A stretch of 64,000 nucleotides of DNA from Davidsoniella eucalypti (lineage: Eukaryota; Ascomycota; Sordariomycetes; Microascales; Ceratocystidaceae): assembly GCA_004009845.1 (NCBI GenBank), contig RMBW01000039.1:186001-250000 (forward strand), read 5' to 3'. The translations under genes and the position numbers were made by a program. Of the stretch, positions 1 through 10,279 are shown piece by piece. Below the pieces are notes generated by a model. The model had not been told where the DNA came from and did not search any database. It saw only the letters and a list, made by a program, of their open reading frames with translations. How positions within the stretch are numbered: the first letter of the stretch is position 1; each line of letters begins with the position of its first letter.

Positions 1-1
1 A

Positions 2-3000
2 CCAGAGCATCTCGCACGCCACATCCAAACTCACACACTAGGCAAGAGGTTCCCATGTCCTGTGTGTGGAAAGGCCTTTGCGCGTACCGATCTTCTGCGC
101 CGACACACCCAGAACCACCAAAATAACGATGGCTCCAAGAAGCGCCGGACCGGCTCTGCAGCCTTCAACACTGGGCGTGTATCACATGCCTGCAAACAGT
201 GCTCGTCGGCACGTGTAAAGTGCGAGGAATTGAAACCGTGTACGCGTTGTCGGAGCCGTAACTTGACCTGCGAGTACAACGCCAATGAGGCTGCCCTTGC
301 TCACCACAACCCTCACCTTAAGATTGCCAATCCCGGATCTACACCAGCAACATCTCCCGGATCTTTGAGTAATCAGCAGCCATTACCACCAGTGCCACCA
401 CCTGCTCAGTCTAATCCAAGCCAAGTTGTCTCTCATATGCAATATGGCACCCGACCATATATGCCTACGGGTCACTCTACAGTACCAATGTCTCATATGC
501 CACCGCCTCCTTCTATGGTTTCATCAAATACACCGCCGTCACACGGTCTACAGCCACCATCAGGTTCATCTCCAAACGTCCATATATCACCATTTACGTC
601 CTCGAACCATAGTAGCCCATCTAGCACTGTCTACTCACAAACTACGCCCACTGGAAACTTTCAAACCTATGGGAATAGCCCACTACAGCAACAGCTGACA
701 TCAAACCAATATGGCGAACATACATCCACACCTGATAATTACGAGGAACAGCCCCATAGTAAGAGGCAACCCAGCCAGTATATCTTGTAACTCGCAACCC
801 GGCTAACATATCTATCTCTAGACATAAACCACGTCACTAGTCTACAGCCTGTCGTGCCTCAAGCCTCAGGTACCGAGATGGATACAAGTATGGATCTTAG
901 TGACTTAGGGCAGCTTTCATTTACAGATTTCCTCCGTGGCCTTATCTACGACCCAGTAGGTACGGCACAACCTACCGAAGGCTCGGCATTCCCCTTCCTT
1001 GATTATTGCAACGACGCTACTCTGGACCTAAATGAAGCCGACTACGGCCTCCTTGACTATCTCAACCTGCCCCTCGAGCTTCCACCAAGCAGTGAACAGC
1101 TCAGCTCGCACGAAGAAGCTGCCAACATCATCTGCTTGCGACGAGAACTAGCCTCACTATGGTCGCGCGACATTCACCGAACCTCATGCGAAACTACCGA
1201 AAATTGTTTGGTTCATGAACATTCTCGTCTGGATGTCAATGGGCACACTGACTTTTCCATGCCTGCTATGCAAGAAAGCCGCGATAAGCTCTGCTCTGTA
1301 TTCTCAGATAAAGTAACGTCTTCTGGGCGGGATAGCGTCCTGGCCCTTATCCTAGAAACATGCAAAAATCAAGCAATGGCAGCCCGTGTATCCTCGACAT
1401 TTCCTTCTATTGATGCGATGGACTGCTTTGTTCACGTATTCTTGGCATCTCATCTCGGCAAGCTCTCGAATTTCATACACTTTCCGACTTTAAAGCTCAA
1501 GGAATGCAAGCCTGAATGGCTCGCCTCGTTTGTGGCATCCGGAGCTGTGCTTACGCCAGTCACAACCATCCGCAGATTTGGCTATGCAGTCCAAGAAGCT
1601 GTAAGAATATCCACTGCTCTAAAGGTATGCTATATAATCAAGACAAAAATTATGGAGCTTATCTAGCCCTATATACTAATGATCTCATTCTAGCTTGAAA
1701 ACAAGTCCGAAATCAACGATCAATTGTACTTTTTGCAATCTACCATTATCCTGCAAGATCTTGGTCTCTGGAGTGGCAATAGAACCCGAATGATAGCTGC
1801 CGAATCGTTTTTGAGTTTCCCTATAAATGTAAATATCTCTCCAGCTTCTCCCTATATAGTATACTGATACTAGTCCCATCAACTAACACACTATAGGTCT
1901 TGCGCTCACGCGGTAAATTTCAACGAACCACATACCCGCTGATCATCGTAAACCCGAGTGATGAGGGTCCGGTCCTTGAACAGAAGTGGAAAAACTGGTG
2001 CGAACGCGAAACATGGAAGCGAATGGTCTACTATTGCTTTATCCGCGATTCTCATGTTTCCATGATGTCAATGATCAACCCACAAATATCGTACTTTGAA
2101 CTCAGTCTACCGCTACCTGAAAGAGATGATCTCTGGATGGCTAAATCAGCTATCGAGTGGAGGAATATATACCTGAGGGTTTCTTCCGGGCATACCAAGA
2201 GACCTCCTTGTGTTGGTGATATCTTGAGAGATAGCTCCCTGATGACTAAGAATATGGAACGTCTGGATATTCAGTTGTCCGTGTCTGTATATCTTGCAGC
2301 GATATGGGCATTGATACATGAATACCATCAACTGAGCGGTGTCATGCGCAGTCGGTCGTTCTACGGCCGGAATGCATCAATAAACTCAAACACCTTGCTC
2401 AGTGAGCGACATCAGGAGCTGTACAAAGAACTGCGTCACTTCAACCAATTATCACAGCAATGGACAAGTAGCGGAGACATCACGCCCCAGCAGAGCTTCA
2501 TGACCCATTTCTTCATGCTGCAGCTCCACATATCGATCAACGACATGCACATGTTCTCGGGTCGAGGCGGTGAAGAGCAAATGCGACGAGTTTACCCGAT
2601 CTTGAAGCAATGGACAGAAAGCACTGAAGCGCGTGAGGCCCTTTGGCATGCGGCACAAACTCTACGCTACGCCAAGCTCTTTACGCCTGGCCAGATTCGC
2701 GACTTTTGGGCCATAGCCATGTATACTGTCGGCGCTACTTTCTGGACTTTTGGAGTCGTGGCAGGTGCTTCACGCAGACGCCGTGGTGATGAGCCCTCGA
2801 TGACCAGCAGTGTGCCTCACATTCCAGGACGTTACATGAACGAGCCGTTATTTCTCGATGGCGAAGACGGCAATGTTGTCACGCGGTATCTTAGTATGGG
2901 CCAAGGCCGGCCGTTCATACGTGGCTTTGCTACTGTGGGGGGTAGTGTGCTTGAAGCATCACCTGAGGATCCTGCCCATTGCACCGAGGTTGTGCGATCT

Positions 3001-3111
3001 ATCCTGATGGCAAATCATGTAGGAGATGGCGAAGCACTGCCGTTGTTAGTGAACAACTTGTTGCTAATGCTGAAGCAACTAGGCGTCATTGCTGCGCAAC
3101 TTCACGGATAG
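2..3111 (+). CDS. C2H2 + Zn2Cys6 fungal transcription factor (5'-partial)
   Basis: The gene enters from the left edge; 969 codons are visible. The proposed exons are 2-777, 841-1624, 1694-1828 and 1897-3111, and all junctions keep phase. The visible part starts inside one C2H2 finger, ending in an H-x3-H pair at residues 7 and 11. A complete C2H2 finger follows (C19, C22, H35, H39), then a Zn2Cys6 cluster (C64-x2-C67-x6-C74-x5-C80-x2-C83-x6-C90). Next comes a long Ser/Pro/Gln-rich linker and, from about residue 350, a helical region of the fungal-specific transcription factor type. Proteins carrying both finger types are known in filamentous ascomycetes and are presumed nuclear DNA-binding regulators. 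The target genes cannot be told. The first intron could instead start at 787, because both donors share the phase; the nearer acceptor at 821 leads to a stop, so 840 was chosen. Confidence 0.9.
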
Positions 3112-3750
3112 AGGAAAGGAAATACGAGAATACTGTACATAGTTTTTTCTTGGATCAATGGCTAGCCTCGCGATTACACAATATCAGAGGGTCCAGATGC
3201 AGATCAACGACATCTTCCAGGACAACAAGTTTTTTGGCCTGGTGGACGAAAGAAGAGGGAGGGAAGTTTTTTTGTTATCTATGATACCCATGTTTTACTT
3301 AGAAAAGCTGCTCATATCTGCAGTCAGATATCTCAACGAGGCTTTAGAATCAATCACTTATATCCAGTACTTACACTTGACGATCTTTTACTTGCATGCA
3401 ACCCATGAAGCTTGTTAGGGTTAACAACAAAGGTGACCAACCCCCACCCAGATAAAGCATGTGAATTACGAAATACATACATTAGAGTAGAATGAATGCC
3501 TGAATAGGAGCTTTGTTTTCCATTCGTTATCTGCACAGACTTCGTAGTTTTGCTATTATCTTGCTCTAATATTGGATTTATTTTCTCCTCGTTAGCCCTA
3601 ATCGTCTTATCATTCTAATTTGTATCTGTTAGATGCTTCCAATAATCTTCTACATCTAACCACTAAATTACCTCTCAATCTTACTTTCCACCCATTTTCA
3701 CATTTTCACAACTCACACAGCCAAACACTGCTCTCTAAGGACTGTTTGAA
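3112..3750. other. Intergenic: 3' flank of the regulator and promoter of the hydrolase
   Basis: No supported gene. A short open frame at 3158-3418 has no recognisable protein features. A TTAGGGTT telobox-like motif lies at 3415-3422. Pyrimidine-rich sequence from about 3540 to 3740 looks like the leader of the downstream hydrolase gene. Confidence 0.5.
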
Positions 3751-5043
3751 ATGGCCTCTCGCATTTTCGAGGCTGCTGATGGCCGTGGAACGACTGTGCT
3801 AGCAGTGGCTACTATTGCGCTAGCAGCTGTTGCGCACCAAATACTCTCGCCTGCAAAATCGCGAGTGCTGCCTAACCCGCTCAAGACGTCGCTCCCGTAC
3901 ATGAGCGATGACCAACTGGAGTCCTTAGACTACAAGCCTGACTCACTGCCCGGAGGCCGAGATGTCGATACACCAGTAAGTCTTAGCATCCCATCGTATC
4001 TTCCTCCCCCCTTTTTCAGTCACAAATTATCCCTTTGCCATATTGTACTGACATGCATAATTTACTTTTGCTAGCATGGATCTATCAGAGTGTATGAATG
4101 GGGCCCGGAAGACGGAGAGCGCGTCTTGTTCATTCATGGCATCAGTACACCCTGTGTGATTCTAACCAAGCTTGCGCAGCCGCTGGTTGACAAGGGTTAC
4201 CGTGTAATGCTATTTGACCTCTTTGGCCGCGGTTACAGTGATGGCGTGGGAGATATGCCACACGACGCAGCGCTTTACGTTACGCAAGCCATGTATGCGC
4301 TAACATCCTCGCCGTTATCATGGACAGGCAACGGAAAGCTCAACGTGGTCGGCTACTCGCTCGGCGGTGGCATCGCCGTACACTTTGCCGGTGTCTTCCC
4401 CCAGCTCGTCAAGAATCTAGTGCTATTAGCTCCGGCGGGTATGATTCGGCCCGAAAGCTTCGGGCGGGCAACACGGTTCGTCTTCACGTCGGGCATTATT
4501 CCCGAAACGCTCTTGTCGTTCTTGACGGCCCAGAGACTGCAGAAACCGATTGCAACGAATGTTAAGCGCAAGGTCGATGCCAACGAGGTCGCTGTGGTGG
4601 ATGAAGAGGATGAGTTGGATAAGGAGATGGCGGCGTCGCAGGTCACGGATAGCTTTGTCGATCTTGCTGCTGCGGAGGTCCAGCACCCGGTCGGCGAAGA
4701 GGATACGCCTCTAGAACTACGTATGCGCCGTTATGTCATGTGGATGGTGCGCAACCACTCGGGCTTTGTGCCGTCGTTCATGTCGTGCTTGCGCCATGCG
4801 CCGCTGATGCAACAGACTGAGGCTTATGCTAAACTGGCTAGCAGACCACAGGGCTCGACAACTGTGCTTCTAGCGAGAAAGGACGAGATTATCCTCCTAC
4901 ACGATTTCTACGCAGATGCAGTGCCGCTATTGGGTGGTGTCGAGCACATTAACATCAAGGAGCTCCCGGGCGGTCACGACTTCGTGGCCACGCAGGCGCC
5001 TCTGATTATTAAGGCGATGCTGAAGGCATTCTCAAGGGCTTGA
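3751..5043 (+). CDS. Alpha/beta-hydrolase fold protein, probably membrane-anchored
   Basis: Two exons, 3751-3975 and 4075-5043, with a 99-nt intron (GTAAGT...GCTAG), giving 397 aa. The N-terminus has a hydrophobic stretch at about residues 15-31 that could be a signal anchor. The fold is shown by an oxyanion-hole HG in VLFIHG soon after the intron, the DLFGRGYSDG strand/turn, and the nucleophile elbow GYSLGG with Ser at about residue 170. A C-terminal GGHDF gives the catalytic His at about 376, and Asp at about 345 (in RKDE) is the likely acid. A charged Glu/Asp-rich insert sits in the lid region at about 210-235. The substrate cannot be read from sequence; lipid or ester hydrolysis is typical of the family. 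Fungal homologues are usually annotated only as alpha/beta hydrolases. Confidence 0.85.
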
Positions 5044-5560
5044 GGTCCGTAGGACGCGGGCGCTGTACATAGTTTGCTGATATATCTTACACATACATAC
5101 TACTTATACTTACCATATCTTGTCTTGCTTAAGATAGATCCCCAAAGTAACCCTAACCCAGTGCTGATTTAACCCCTGTTCCTGTCGTGCGACGCACCTC
5201 CACCCCGCCATTGTTTACAGTAGTTGATTAGTTTGCTTAGTTATTGAGATTTTTTTTATTTATGCACTTAAGCCGCATTTTTTGAGCTGACTTCAGAAGT
5301 GCAAACTGGCATAGTGAGTCACTTTATGTTTTTATGCTCTATTTTGCTTTCCCAGCACCGCCTAAGATTCGAAACGCTATAGGGAAAAAATCCATCTGAA
5401 GTAACGCCTCTTTCTTAGGCTTCTTTAGAGCTGGAAAAACAAAACACGAAAAAGGATTGAACGCTGACCTTTGCGGCTGTTCCCTTAGGAAGAGCTCGGT
5501 TTTATTGGTCTTTTGGTCCATTTTCCTCGGCCTGAAATCTACAACTCGTCACTATCGTGA
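5044..5560. other. Intergenic: hydrolase terminator region and HisRS promoter
   Basis: No gene seen. It contains a two-unit telobox-like motif AACCCTAACCC at 5149-5159 and a T-rich stretch near 5250. The short minus-strand open frame at 5339-5521 has no recognisable features. Confidence 0.5.
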
Positions 5561-8540
5561 ATGAAGCCACCATTTTGTGCCAGATTGCATGCTTCTCGTC
5601 TGCCTAGCCGACCAGCCTTAGTGACGCGACTCTCTGCGCCTTTGACCTCTCTCCCGACGCCGTATCTCTCGAGACCGACTACTAAGTTCTCGACCACTGC
5701 TGCCCTTGCTTTAGATACCGTAACAATTCAGCGCACAGCTTCTACTCACCCGACCCCGCCGAGACCCCAACGCGACAACAGCTCTTCGCCTTCTAGTAAA
5801 ACCTCTTCCGTAGGCACTATGGGCGGCAAGCAGAAGTTCGAGCTTAAGACCCCTAAGGGCACCCGTGACTGTGCGTGACTGCGCTCTTTCCGCCTCTCCT
5901 GCTGATATCCTCTGATACTTGCTTGACTGATGCCCTTTCGGCATGTCGTCGTTGCTCAACAATGTCTGACCATGTGCTGTACAAATTTAGGGTTCGGCAC
6001 GGACATTACTATCCGCGACTCCATCTTCCAGACTATCACCGGTGTCTTCAAGAAGCACGGTGGTGTGACGCTCGATCAGCCTGTGGTATGTAAAGGATGA
6101 AATTTTGGCATAGTCGCAAAGATATAAGAGACATAGAAAGCTTAGACTGACATTACTGTGCTACTATAGTTCGAGCTGAAGGAGATTCTGACTGGCAAGT
6201 ATGGTGAGGATTCTAAACTCATCTACGACCTTAAGGTATGTCATAATATTCCAAGATGAAGATCTAAGCTCTCGCGCAACGACACTTAACTTACCCTTTC
6301 TTGACCACTATAGGATCAAGGTGGCGAGCTCTGCTCTTTGAGATATGACTTGACTGTCCCCTTTGCGCGTTTCCTAGCCATGAACAAGGACATTCAGAAC
6401 ATCAAGCGCTACAACCTTTCCAAGGTGTACCGTCGTGACCAGCCTGTAAGATATACCGTTTCATTACTATGCATTTTCTGCTGCTATAAATACTGATATC
6501 ATTCATCATAGGCCGTGACCAAGGGTCGCATGAGAGGTGCGCATATATCTTGATCACACTGCGTATCACAACTAACCTTTCTCTAGAGTTCTACCAATGC
6601 GATTTCGATATCGCCGGCATCTACGACCCTATGCTACCCGACAGCGAGATCATTCGTATTATCACCGAAGTTTTCAATGGTCTAGGCTGGACCGGAAACT
6701 ACACTATCAAGCTGAACCACCGCAAGATCCTCGACGGTATCTTCGAGGTGTGCGGCGTTCCTACCGACAAGATCCGCACCATCTCATCCGCCGTCGACAA
6801 GCTCGACAAGGCCCCATGGGCCGATGTTCGCAAGGAGATGGTCGAGGAGAAGGGTCTTGCTGAAGAAGTTGCGGACAAGATTGGCGAGTGGGTTGTCCTC
6901 AAGGGTAAGCAGGACCTACTGGAAAAGCTCAGAGCTAGCCCCGAGCTTTCTGCCAATGCGTCGATGAAACAGGGTATGGATGATCTAGAGCTTCTGTTCA
7001 CCTACTTGGATGCCTTCAAATGTCTGGAGCCCGTATCGTTCGACCTGTCCCTAGCTCGTGGTCTTGAGTAAGTATTGGTTCTATTCATGTAGCTTACATT
7101 GCATGTGCTAACACAACTGATAATAGTTACTACACCGGCCTTATCTTCGAGGTTGTCACCAAGGAGTCTAGACCAGAGGCTCCTGCTGAGGGTGCGGCTG
7201 TAGTTGAGGAGGATAAGAAGAAGTCTAGAAAGTCTAAGAAGCTATCCGAGGATGATGATCGATCATCGGATCCCTCTGTTGGCGTTGGCAGTGTGTACGT
7301 ATCTCATTTGTGCTACGAAACAGACTCTTATAAAGCAACAATATACTAACACATACAATATAGTGCTGCTGGTGGCCGTTACGACGAACTGGTCGGCATG
7401 TTCTCTCCCAAGAGCAAGATTCCGTAAGTATCCACACCTTTCATTTGATATATCGTAATGTTTTATGTCTCTCTAACAGGTGGTTGTGTAGTTGCGTCGG
7501 TATTTCATTTGGTATTGACCGTATCTTCTCTATCACCAAGGCTCGCCTAGCTGCCGAGAATCGCGAGGTCCGCAAGACCGAGGTTGATGTATTTGTCATG
7601 GCTCTTGGCTCTGGTCTAATCAAGGAGCGTATGCAAGTGCTTGTTCAGCTATGGGACGACGGTATCAACGCAGAGACTCTCTGGAAGAAGTAAGCTCTAC
7701 ACCAACAGTTGAAAGCTACTGTATACGAAGCACAGTAACTAACGATATTATAGCAAGCCACGCCTACCGAACCAGTTCAAGGCCGCGGAAGTCAATGCCG
7801 TACCTTTTGCGTAAGTTCCAATCCTACTTAATCTCTCTTTAGGCACATTTTCGTGTTCTCCCATGAGACCGTCAACAGGATAGAAATCATGTCGTATAAA
7901 ATTGCCTTATTCGGCTACTAACAACTTGATTTACTCTCTATAGCATCATTCTCGGCGAGGAAGAACTTTCCAAGGGTCAAGTCAAGTAAGTTCACATCTA
8001 GATCCTTGTTTTACTGTTCTACACAAACGCTGTCTTGTGTGAGCGCTTTCTTCGTAATAATTTCGGGCCGTTGGCAAGTTGGTGTAGATTAGCCAAACGC
8101 CAGTCACGCTCAGCTTACAAGGGATGAGATTAAGAGCGGATTGGGATACTGCTATTTGCATTTCCCACAAGAACACAAAAAAACAAGAAAACCCGGTATC
8201 TCCTTAACAATGACTAACACCAATTTTTTTTACATCTAGGATTAAGGAGATGGGCCTACGTGACGGCCACCCTGAAAAGGAGGGCATTCTTGTGTCGCTA
8301 ACGGACTTGACTCAGGAAGTCAAGACCCGTATCCAGCGCAAGAAGGACATCGACGAGATCATACGCCAGGCTGAGGGTCTGCGGGTCGTCCACGGCATCA
8401 AGGGCGAGAAGCCCGTTGCTGTCGAGGACGCTGTTGATTGCTCCGCCATGGTGGAAGCTGGAGTTGCTGCGGCTGTGGCTGCTGTTGTGGCGGCTGAGGA
8501 GAAGGCAGCGGCAGCGTCAGTAAAGAAAAAGAAGGAGTAA
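5561..8540 (+). CDS. HTS1: Histidyl-tRNA synthetase, mitochondrial and cytosolic forms
   Basis: Charges tRNA-His with histidine. Twelve exons keep phase: 5561-5870, 5991-6085, 6170-6235, 6314-6445, 6512-6536, 6587-7067, 7127-7294, 7364-7423, 7492-7689, 7754-7810, 7944-7985 and 8240-8540, giving 644 aa. Class II landmarks are in order: TPKGTRDW at the N-terminus of the core, RYDLTVPFARF in the motif 2 region, EFYQCDFDIAG, the HisA signature LARGLDYYTG formed across intron 6, AAGGRYD, and motif 3 VGISFGIDR. The C-terminal anticodon-binding domain contains ILGEEELSKGQVKIKEMGLRD. Residues 1-86 are Arg/Ser/Thr-rich and nearly free of acidic residues, like a mitochondrial presequence. Met87 starts a cytosolic-length enzyme, as in yeast HTS1. 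A Lys/Glu-rich insert follows the HisA motif, and the tail is Ala/Lys-rich beyond the usual end. Confidence 0.96.
5819..5821 (+). promoter_or_regulatory. HTS1: Second in-frame start codon of HTS1 (cytosolic form)
   Basis: The first AUG (5561) has U at -3 and A at +4, a poor context. This in-frame AUG, codon 87 at the start of MGGKQKF, has A at -3 and G at +4, a strong context. It lies just before the conserved core, so leaky scanning would give a presequence-free enzyme. Yeast HTS1 makes its two forms from two in-frame starts; its use here is inferred. Confidence 0.65.
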
Positions 8541-8892
8541 GAACGTTATGCACAACTTTCTATCATTACTTTCGTCTCTACCACTGTCCTACTTCAGCTT
8601 TGTTTTTGTATATTTACTATGGGTTGTTATTGAGCATCAGGAAAGTCCCTACCCCTCCCACCAAAAATGATATGTGGAAAGTTTAAAGAGAGAAAAAAGG
8701 GATTGTTTGTAGTGTCCTCAACGTCATAACGGAAACCAAAGCCGTGACTAAGTCCATGTTGATCCTATTACATATTGTTAGCGTTCATTCTGTCATGAAC
8801 AACATGATCAGGGGCGTAAATCAGCCAAGCGAGCAAAATGGGTTGTACATCAGTGAGTGGTGGTGGTCTTATGTGATATGCATAGATCGAGG
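8541..8892. other. 3' flank of HTS1
   Basis: AT-rich non-coding sequence between the HTS1 stop and the left arm of the inverted repeat. No gene or RNA is recognised. Confidence 0.5.
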
Positions 8893-8976
8893 ATACTGTA
8901 TACAGGCCTAAGTTTTGTCGTGGGATCAGCGTGCAGATCGGTCTCTTGCAAGTAACTGTTTATTCTCGACATGTAC
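8893..8976 (+). repeat. Left arm of the 84-bp inverted repeat
   Basis: Begins ATACTGTATACAGGCC and ends TCTCGACATGTAC. It pairs without mismatch to 9304-9387. The matching stops sharply at both edges. Confidence 0.95.
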
Positions 8977-9303
8977 ACGGTATTATAACTGTACTATACA
9001 CTGTATTAACCGATGTCAACATTATCATTAACAATCCCTTGTTTATTTCTATAATCAGGAAAATGATCATCATCTAGAGGCCTTAGTTGACTAACAAGAA
9101 GGACAGTGATGAAATTTGTTGCGATTAGTAGTTGTATGGTGGTCAAGTAGTATAATAGTCAAATTGTATAGTAGTGTATAATGGTCTGGTGATATATTTG
9201 TATTGTTTTATAATTGTGTTGTGTTATAAGGAGAAAAAAGGTGTAAAAGGATAACTTTTGTTCAGAAAAGCGGGGAATTTTAAAAGTGGAGAAACTTGAG
9301 TAG

Positions 9304-9387
9304 GTACATGTCGAGAATAAACAGTTACTTGCAAGAGACCGATCTGCACGCTGATCCCACGACAAAACTTAGGCCTGTATACAGTAT
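9304..9387 (-). repeat. Right arm of the 84-bp inverted repeat
   Basis: Begins GTACATGTCGAGA and ends GGCCTGTATACAGTAT. It is the exact reverse complement of 8893-8976. The apparent minus-strand open frames here run through the repeat and are not credible genes. Confidence 0.95.
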
Positions 9388-10267
9388 GTCGTGCCGGTCG
9401 CAGTGGGGCATACACTATGATGCGGCCTCGATAAAGCACGAAAGAAGAAGATATTGAATTAAAAAAAAGAAAGTGAAAGACATCGGTGTTACATGAAAAG
9501 AGGATCTAAATGCAAGTCTTCAGGGGGGATGGAGGAAGATAGTGCCTCATGATGGCTAGATTTCAGGAATGATCGGCTCAGATTATATACAACTACATAT
9601 AAAAATTGGAGTCATAAAAGGAAGTAGCACTGCATATAGTTATCAATACATTTCAGAACTAGGAAGGCCTTGGTACAAAGAAAAGCGACGCTAGGGAAAG
9701 ATGCCAGTATTGATATCAAACGACTACAACAAGAGCTTGTAAAGAGTAGCGATCGGCATGGGAAGTGATACATACATGCATGATGATAGACGAAGGCCCT
9801 TACAGATATACATCAACAGTCAGGCAGACAAAGCATGCCTTCACAAGACATCATACGGTAGAAAGTGAAAGAGGGGGGATAGAAAGGTTCAAACATGAAA
9901 CCTCAATGAAGGGGCCATGTTTCTATATTGCATGACAAGTTGATGGATCGCCAAGTTCTCAAGAAACAAACTTGAGAGTCAAAATCAAACATGCTACAGG
10001 TTTTGACTTGATTGACTCTTGACTATTTTTCCCGGTTACATCTTCATAGCTCTATAGCTCCATAAGATTGATGAATTAAAAAAAAAAAGAAGAAGAAAAA
10101 GAAACAATCCCCCGGTTGATACGATGTAGAGGAAAACACTGTATCACATACATAGCTTTGAGTGTGATATTTCCCCCCCGTTATAGGGCATAGAACAAGT
10201 CACAAACAAACGTTCTACAACCGTTTAACTTCCGACCAGTACCAAGAATCAAAAGATGTTGAAACCA

Positions 10268-10279
10268 TTAGGGTTAGGG
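10268..10279 (+). promoter_or_regulatory. Interstitial telomere-like motif (TTAGGG x2)
   Basis: TTAGGGTTAGGG lies within the gene-poor stretch. Two units are too few for a telomere relic. They match the telobox bound by Myb-type telomere-repeat factors in fungi. Function is unproven. Confidence 0.35.

Larger units (their letters stand above)
8893..9387. mobile_element. MITE-like element or hairpin locus with perfect 84-bp inverted repeats
   Basis: Two arms, 8893-8976 and 9304-9387, are perfect reverse complements over all 84 bases and enclose 327 bases of AT-rich sequence with no coding capacity. Just inside each outer edge is a TA dinucleotide followed by the palindrome CTGTATACAG. Taking TA as the duplicated target site, the element would be 8896-9384 with 82-bp terminal repeats. 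That matches non-autonomous Tc1/mariner-like MITEs in size and target site. No transposase is present nearby. If transcribed, the locus would fold into a long perfect stem and could be a Dicer substrate. The repeat is seen directly; mobile origin is inference. Confidence 0.6.

Noticed and set aside
10268..10279. Telomere or chromosome-fusion relic
   Set aside because: Only two TTAGGG units, with ordinary sequence on both sides.
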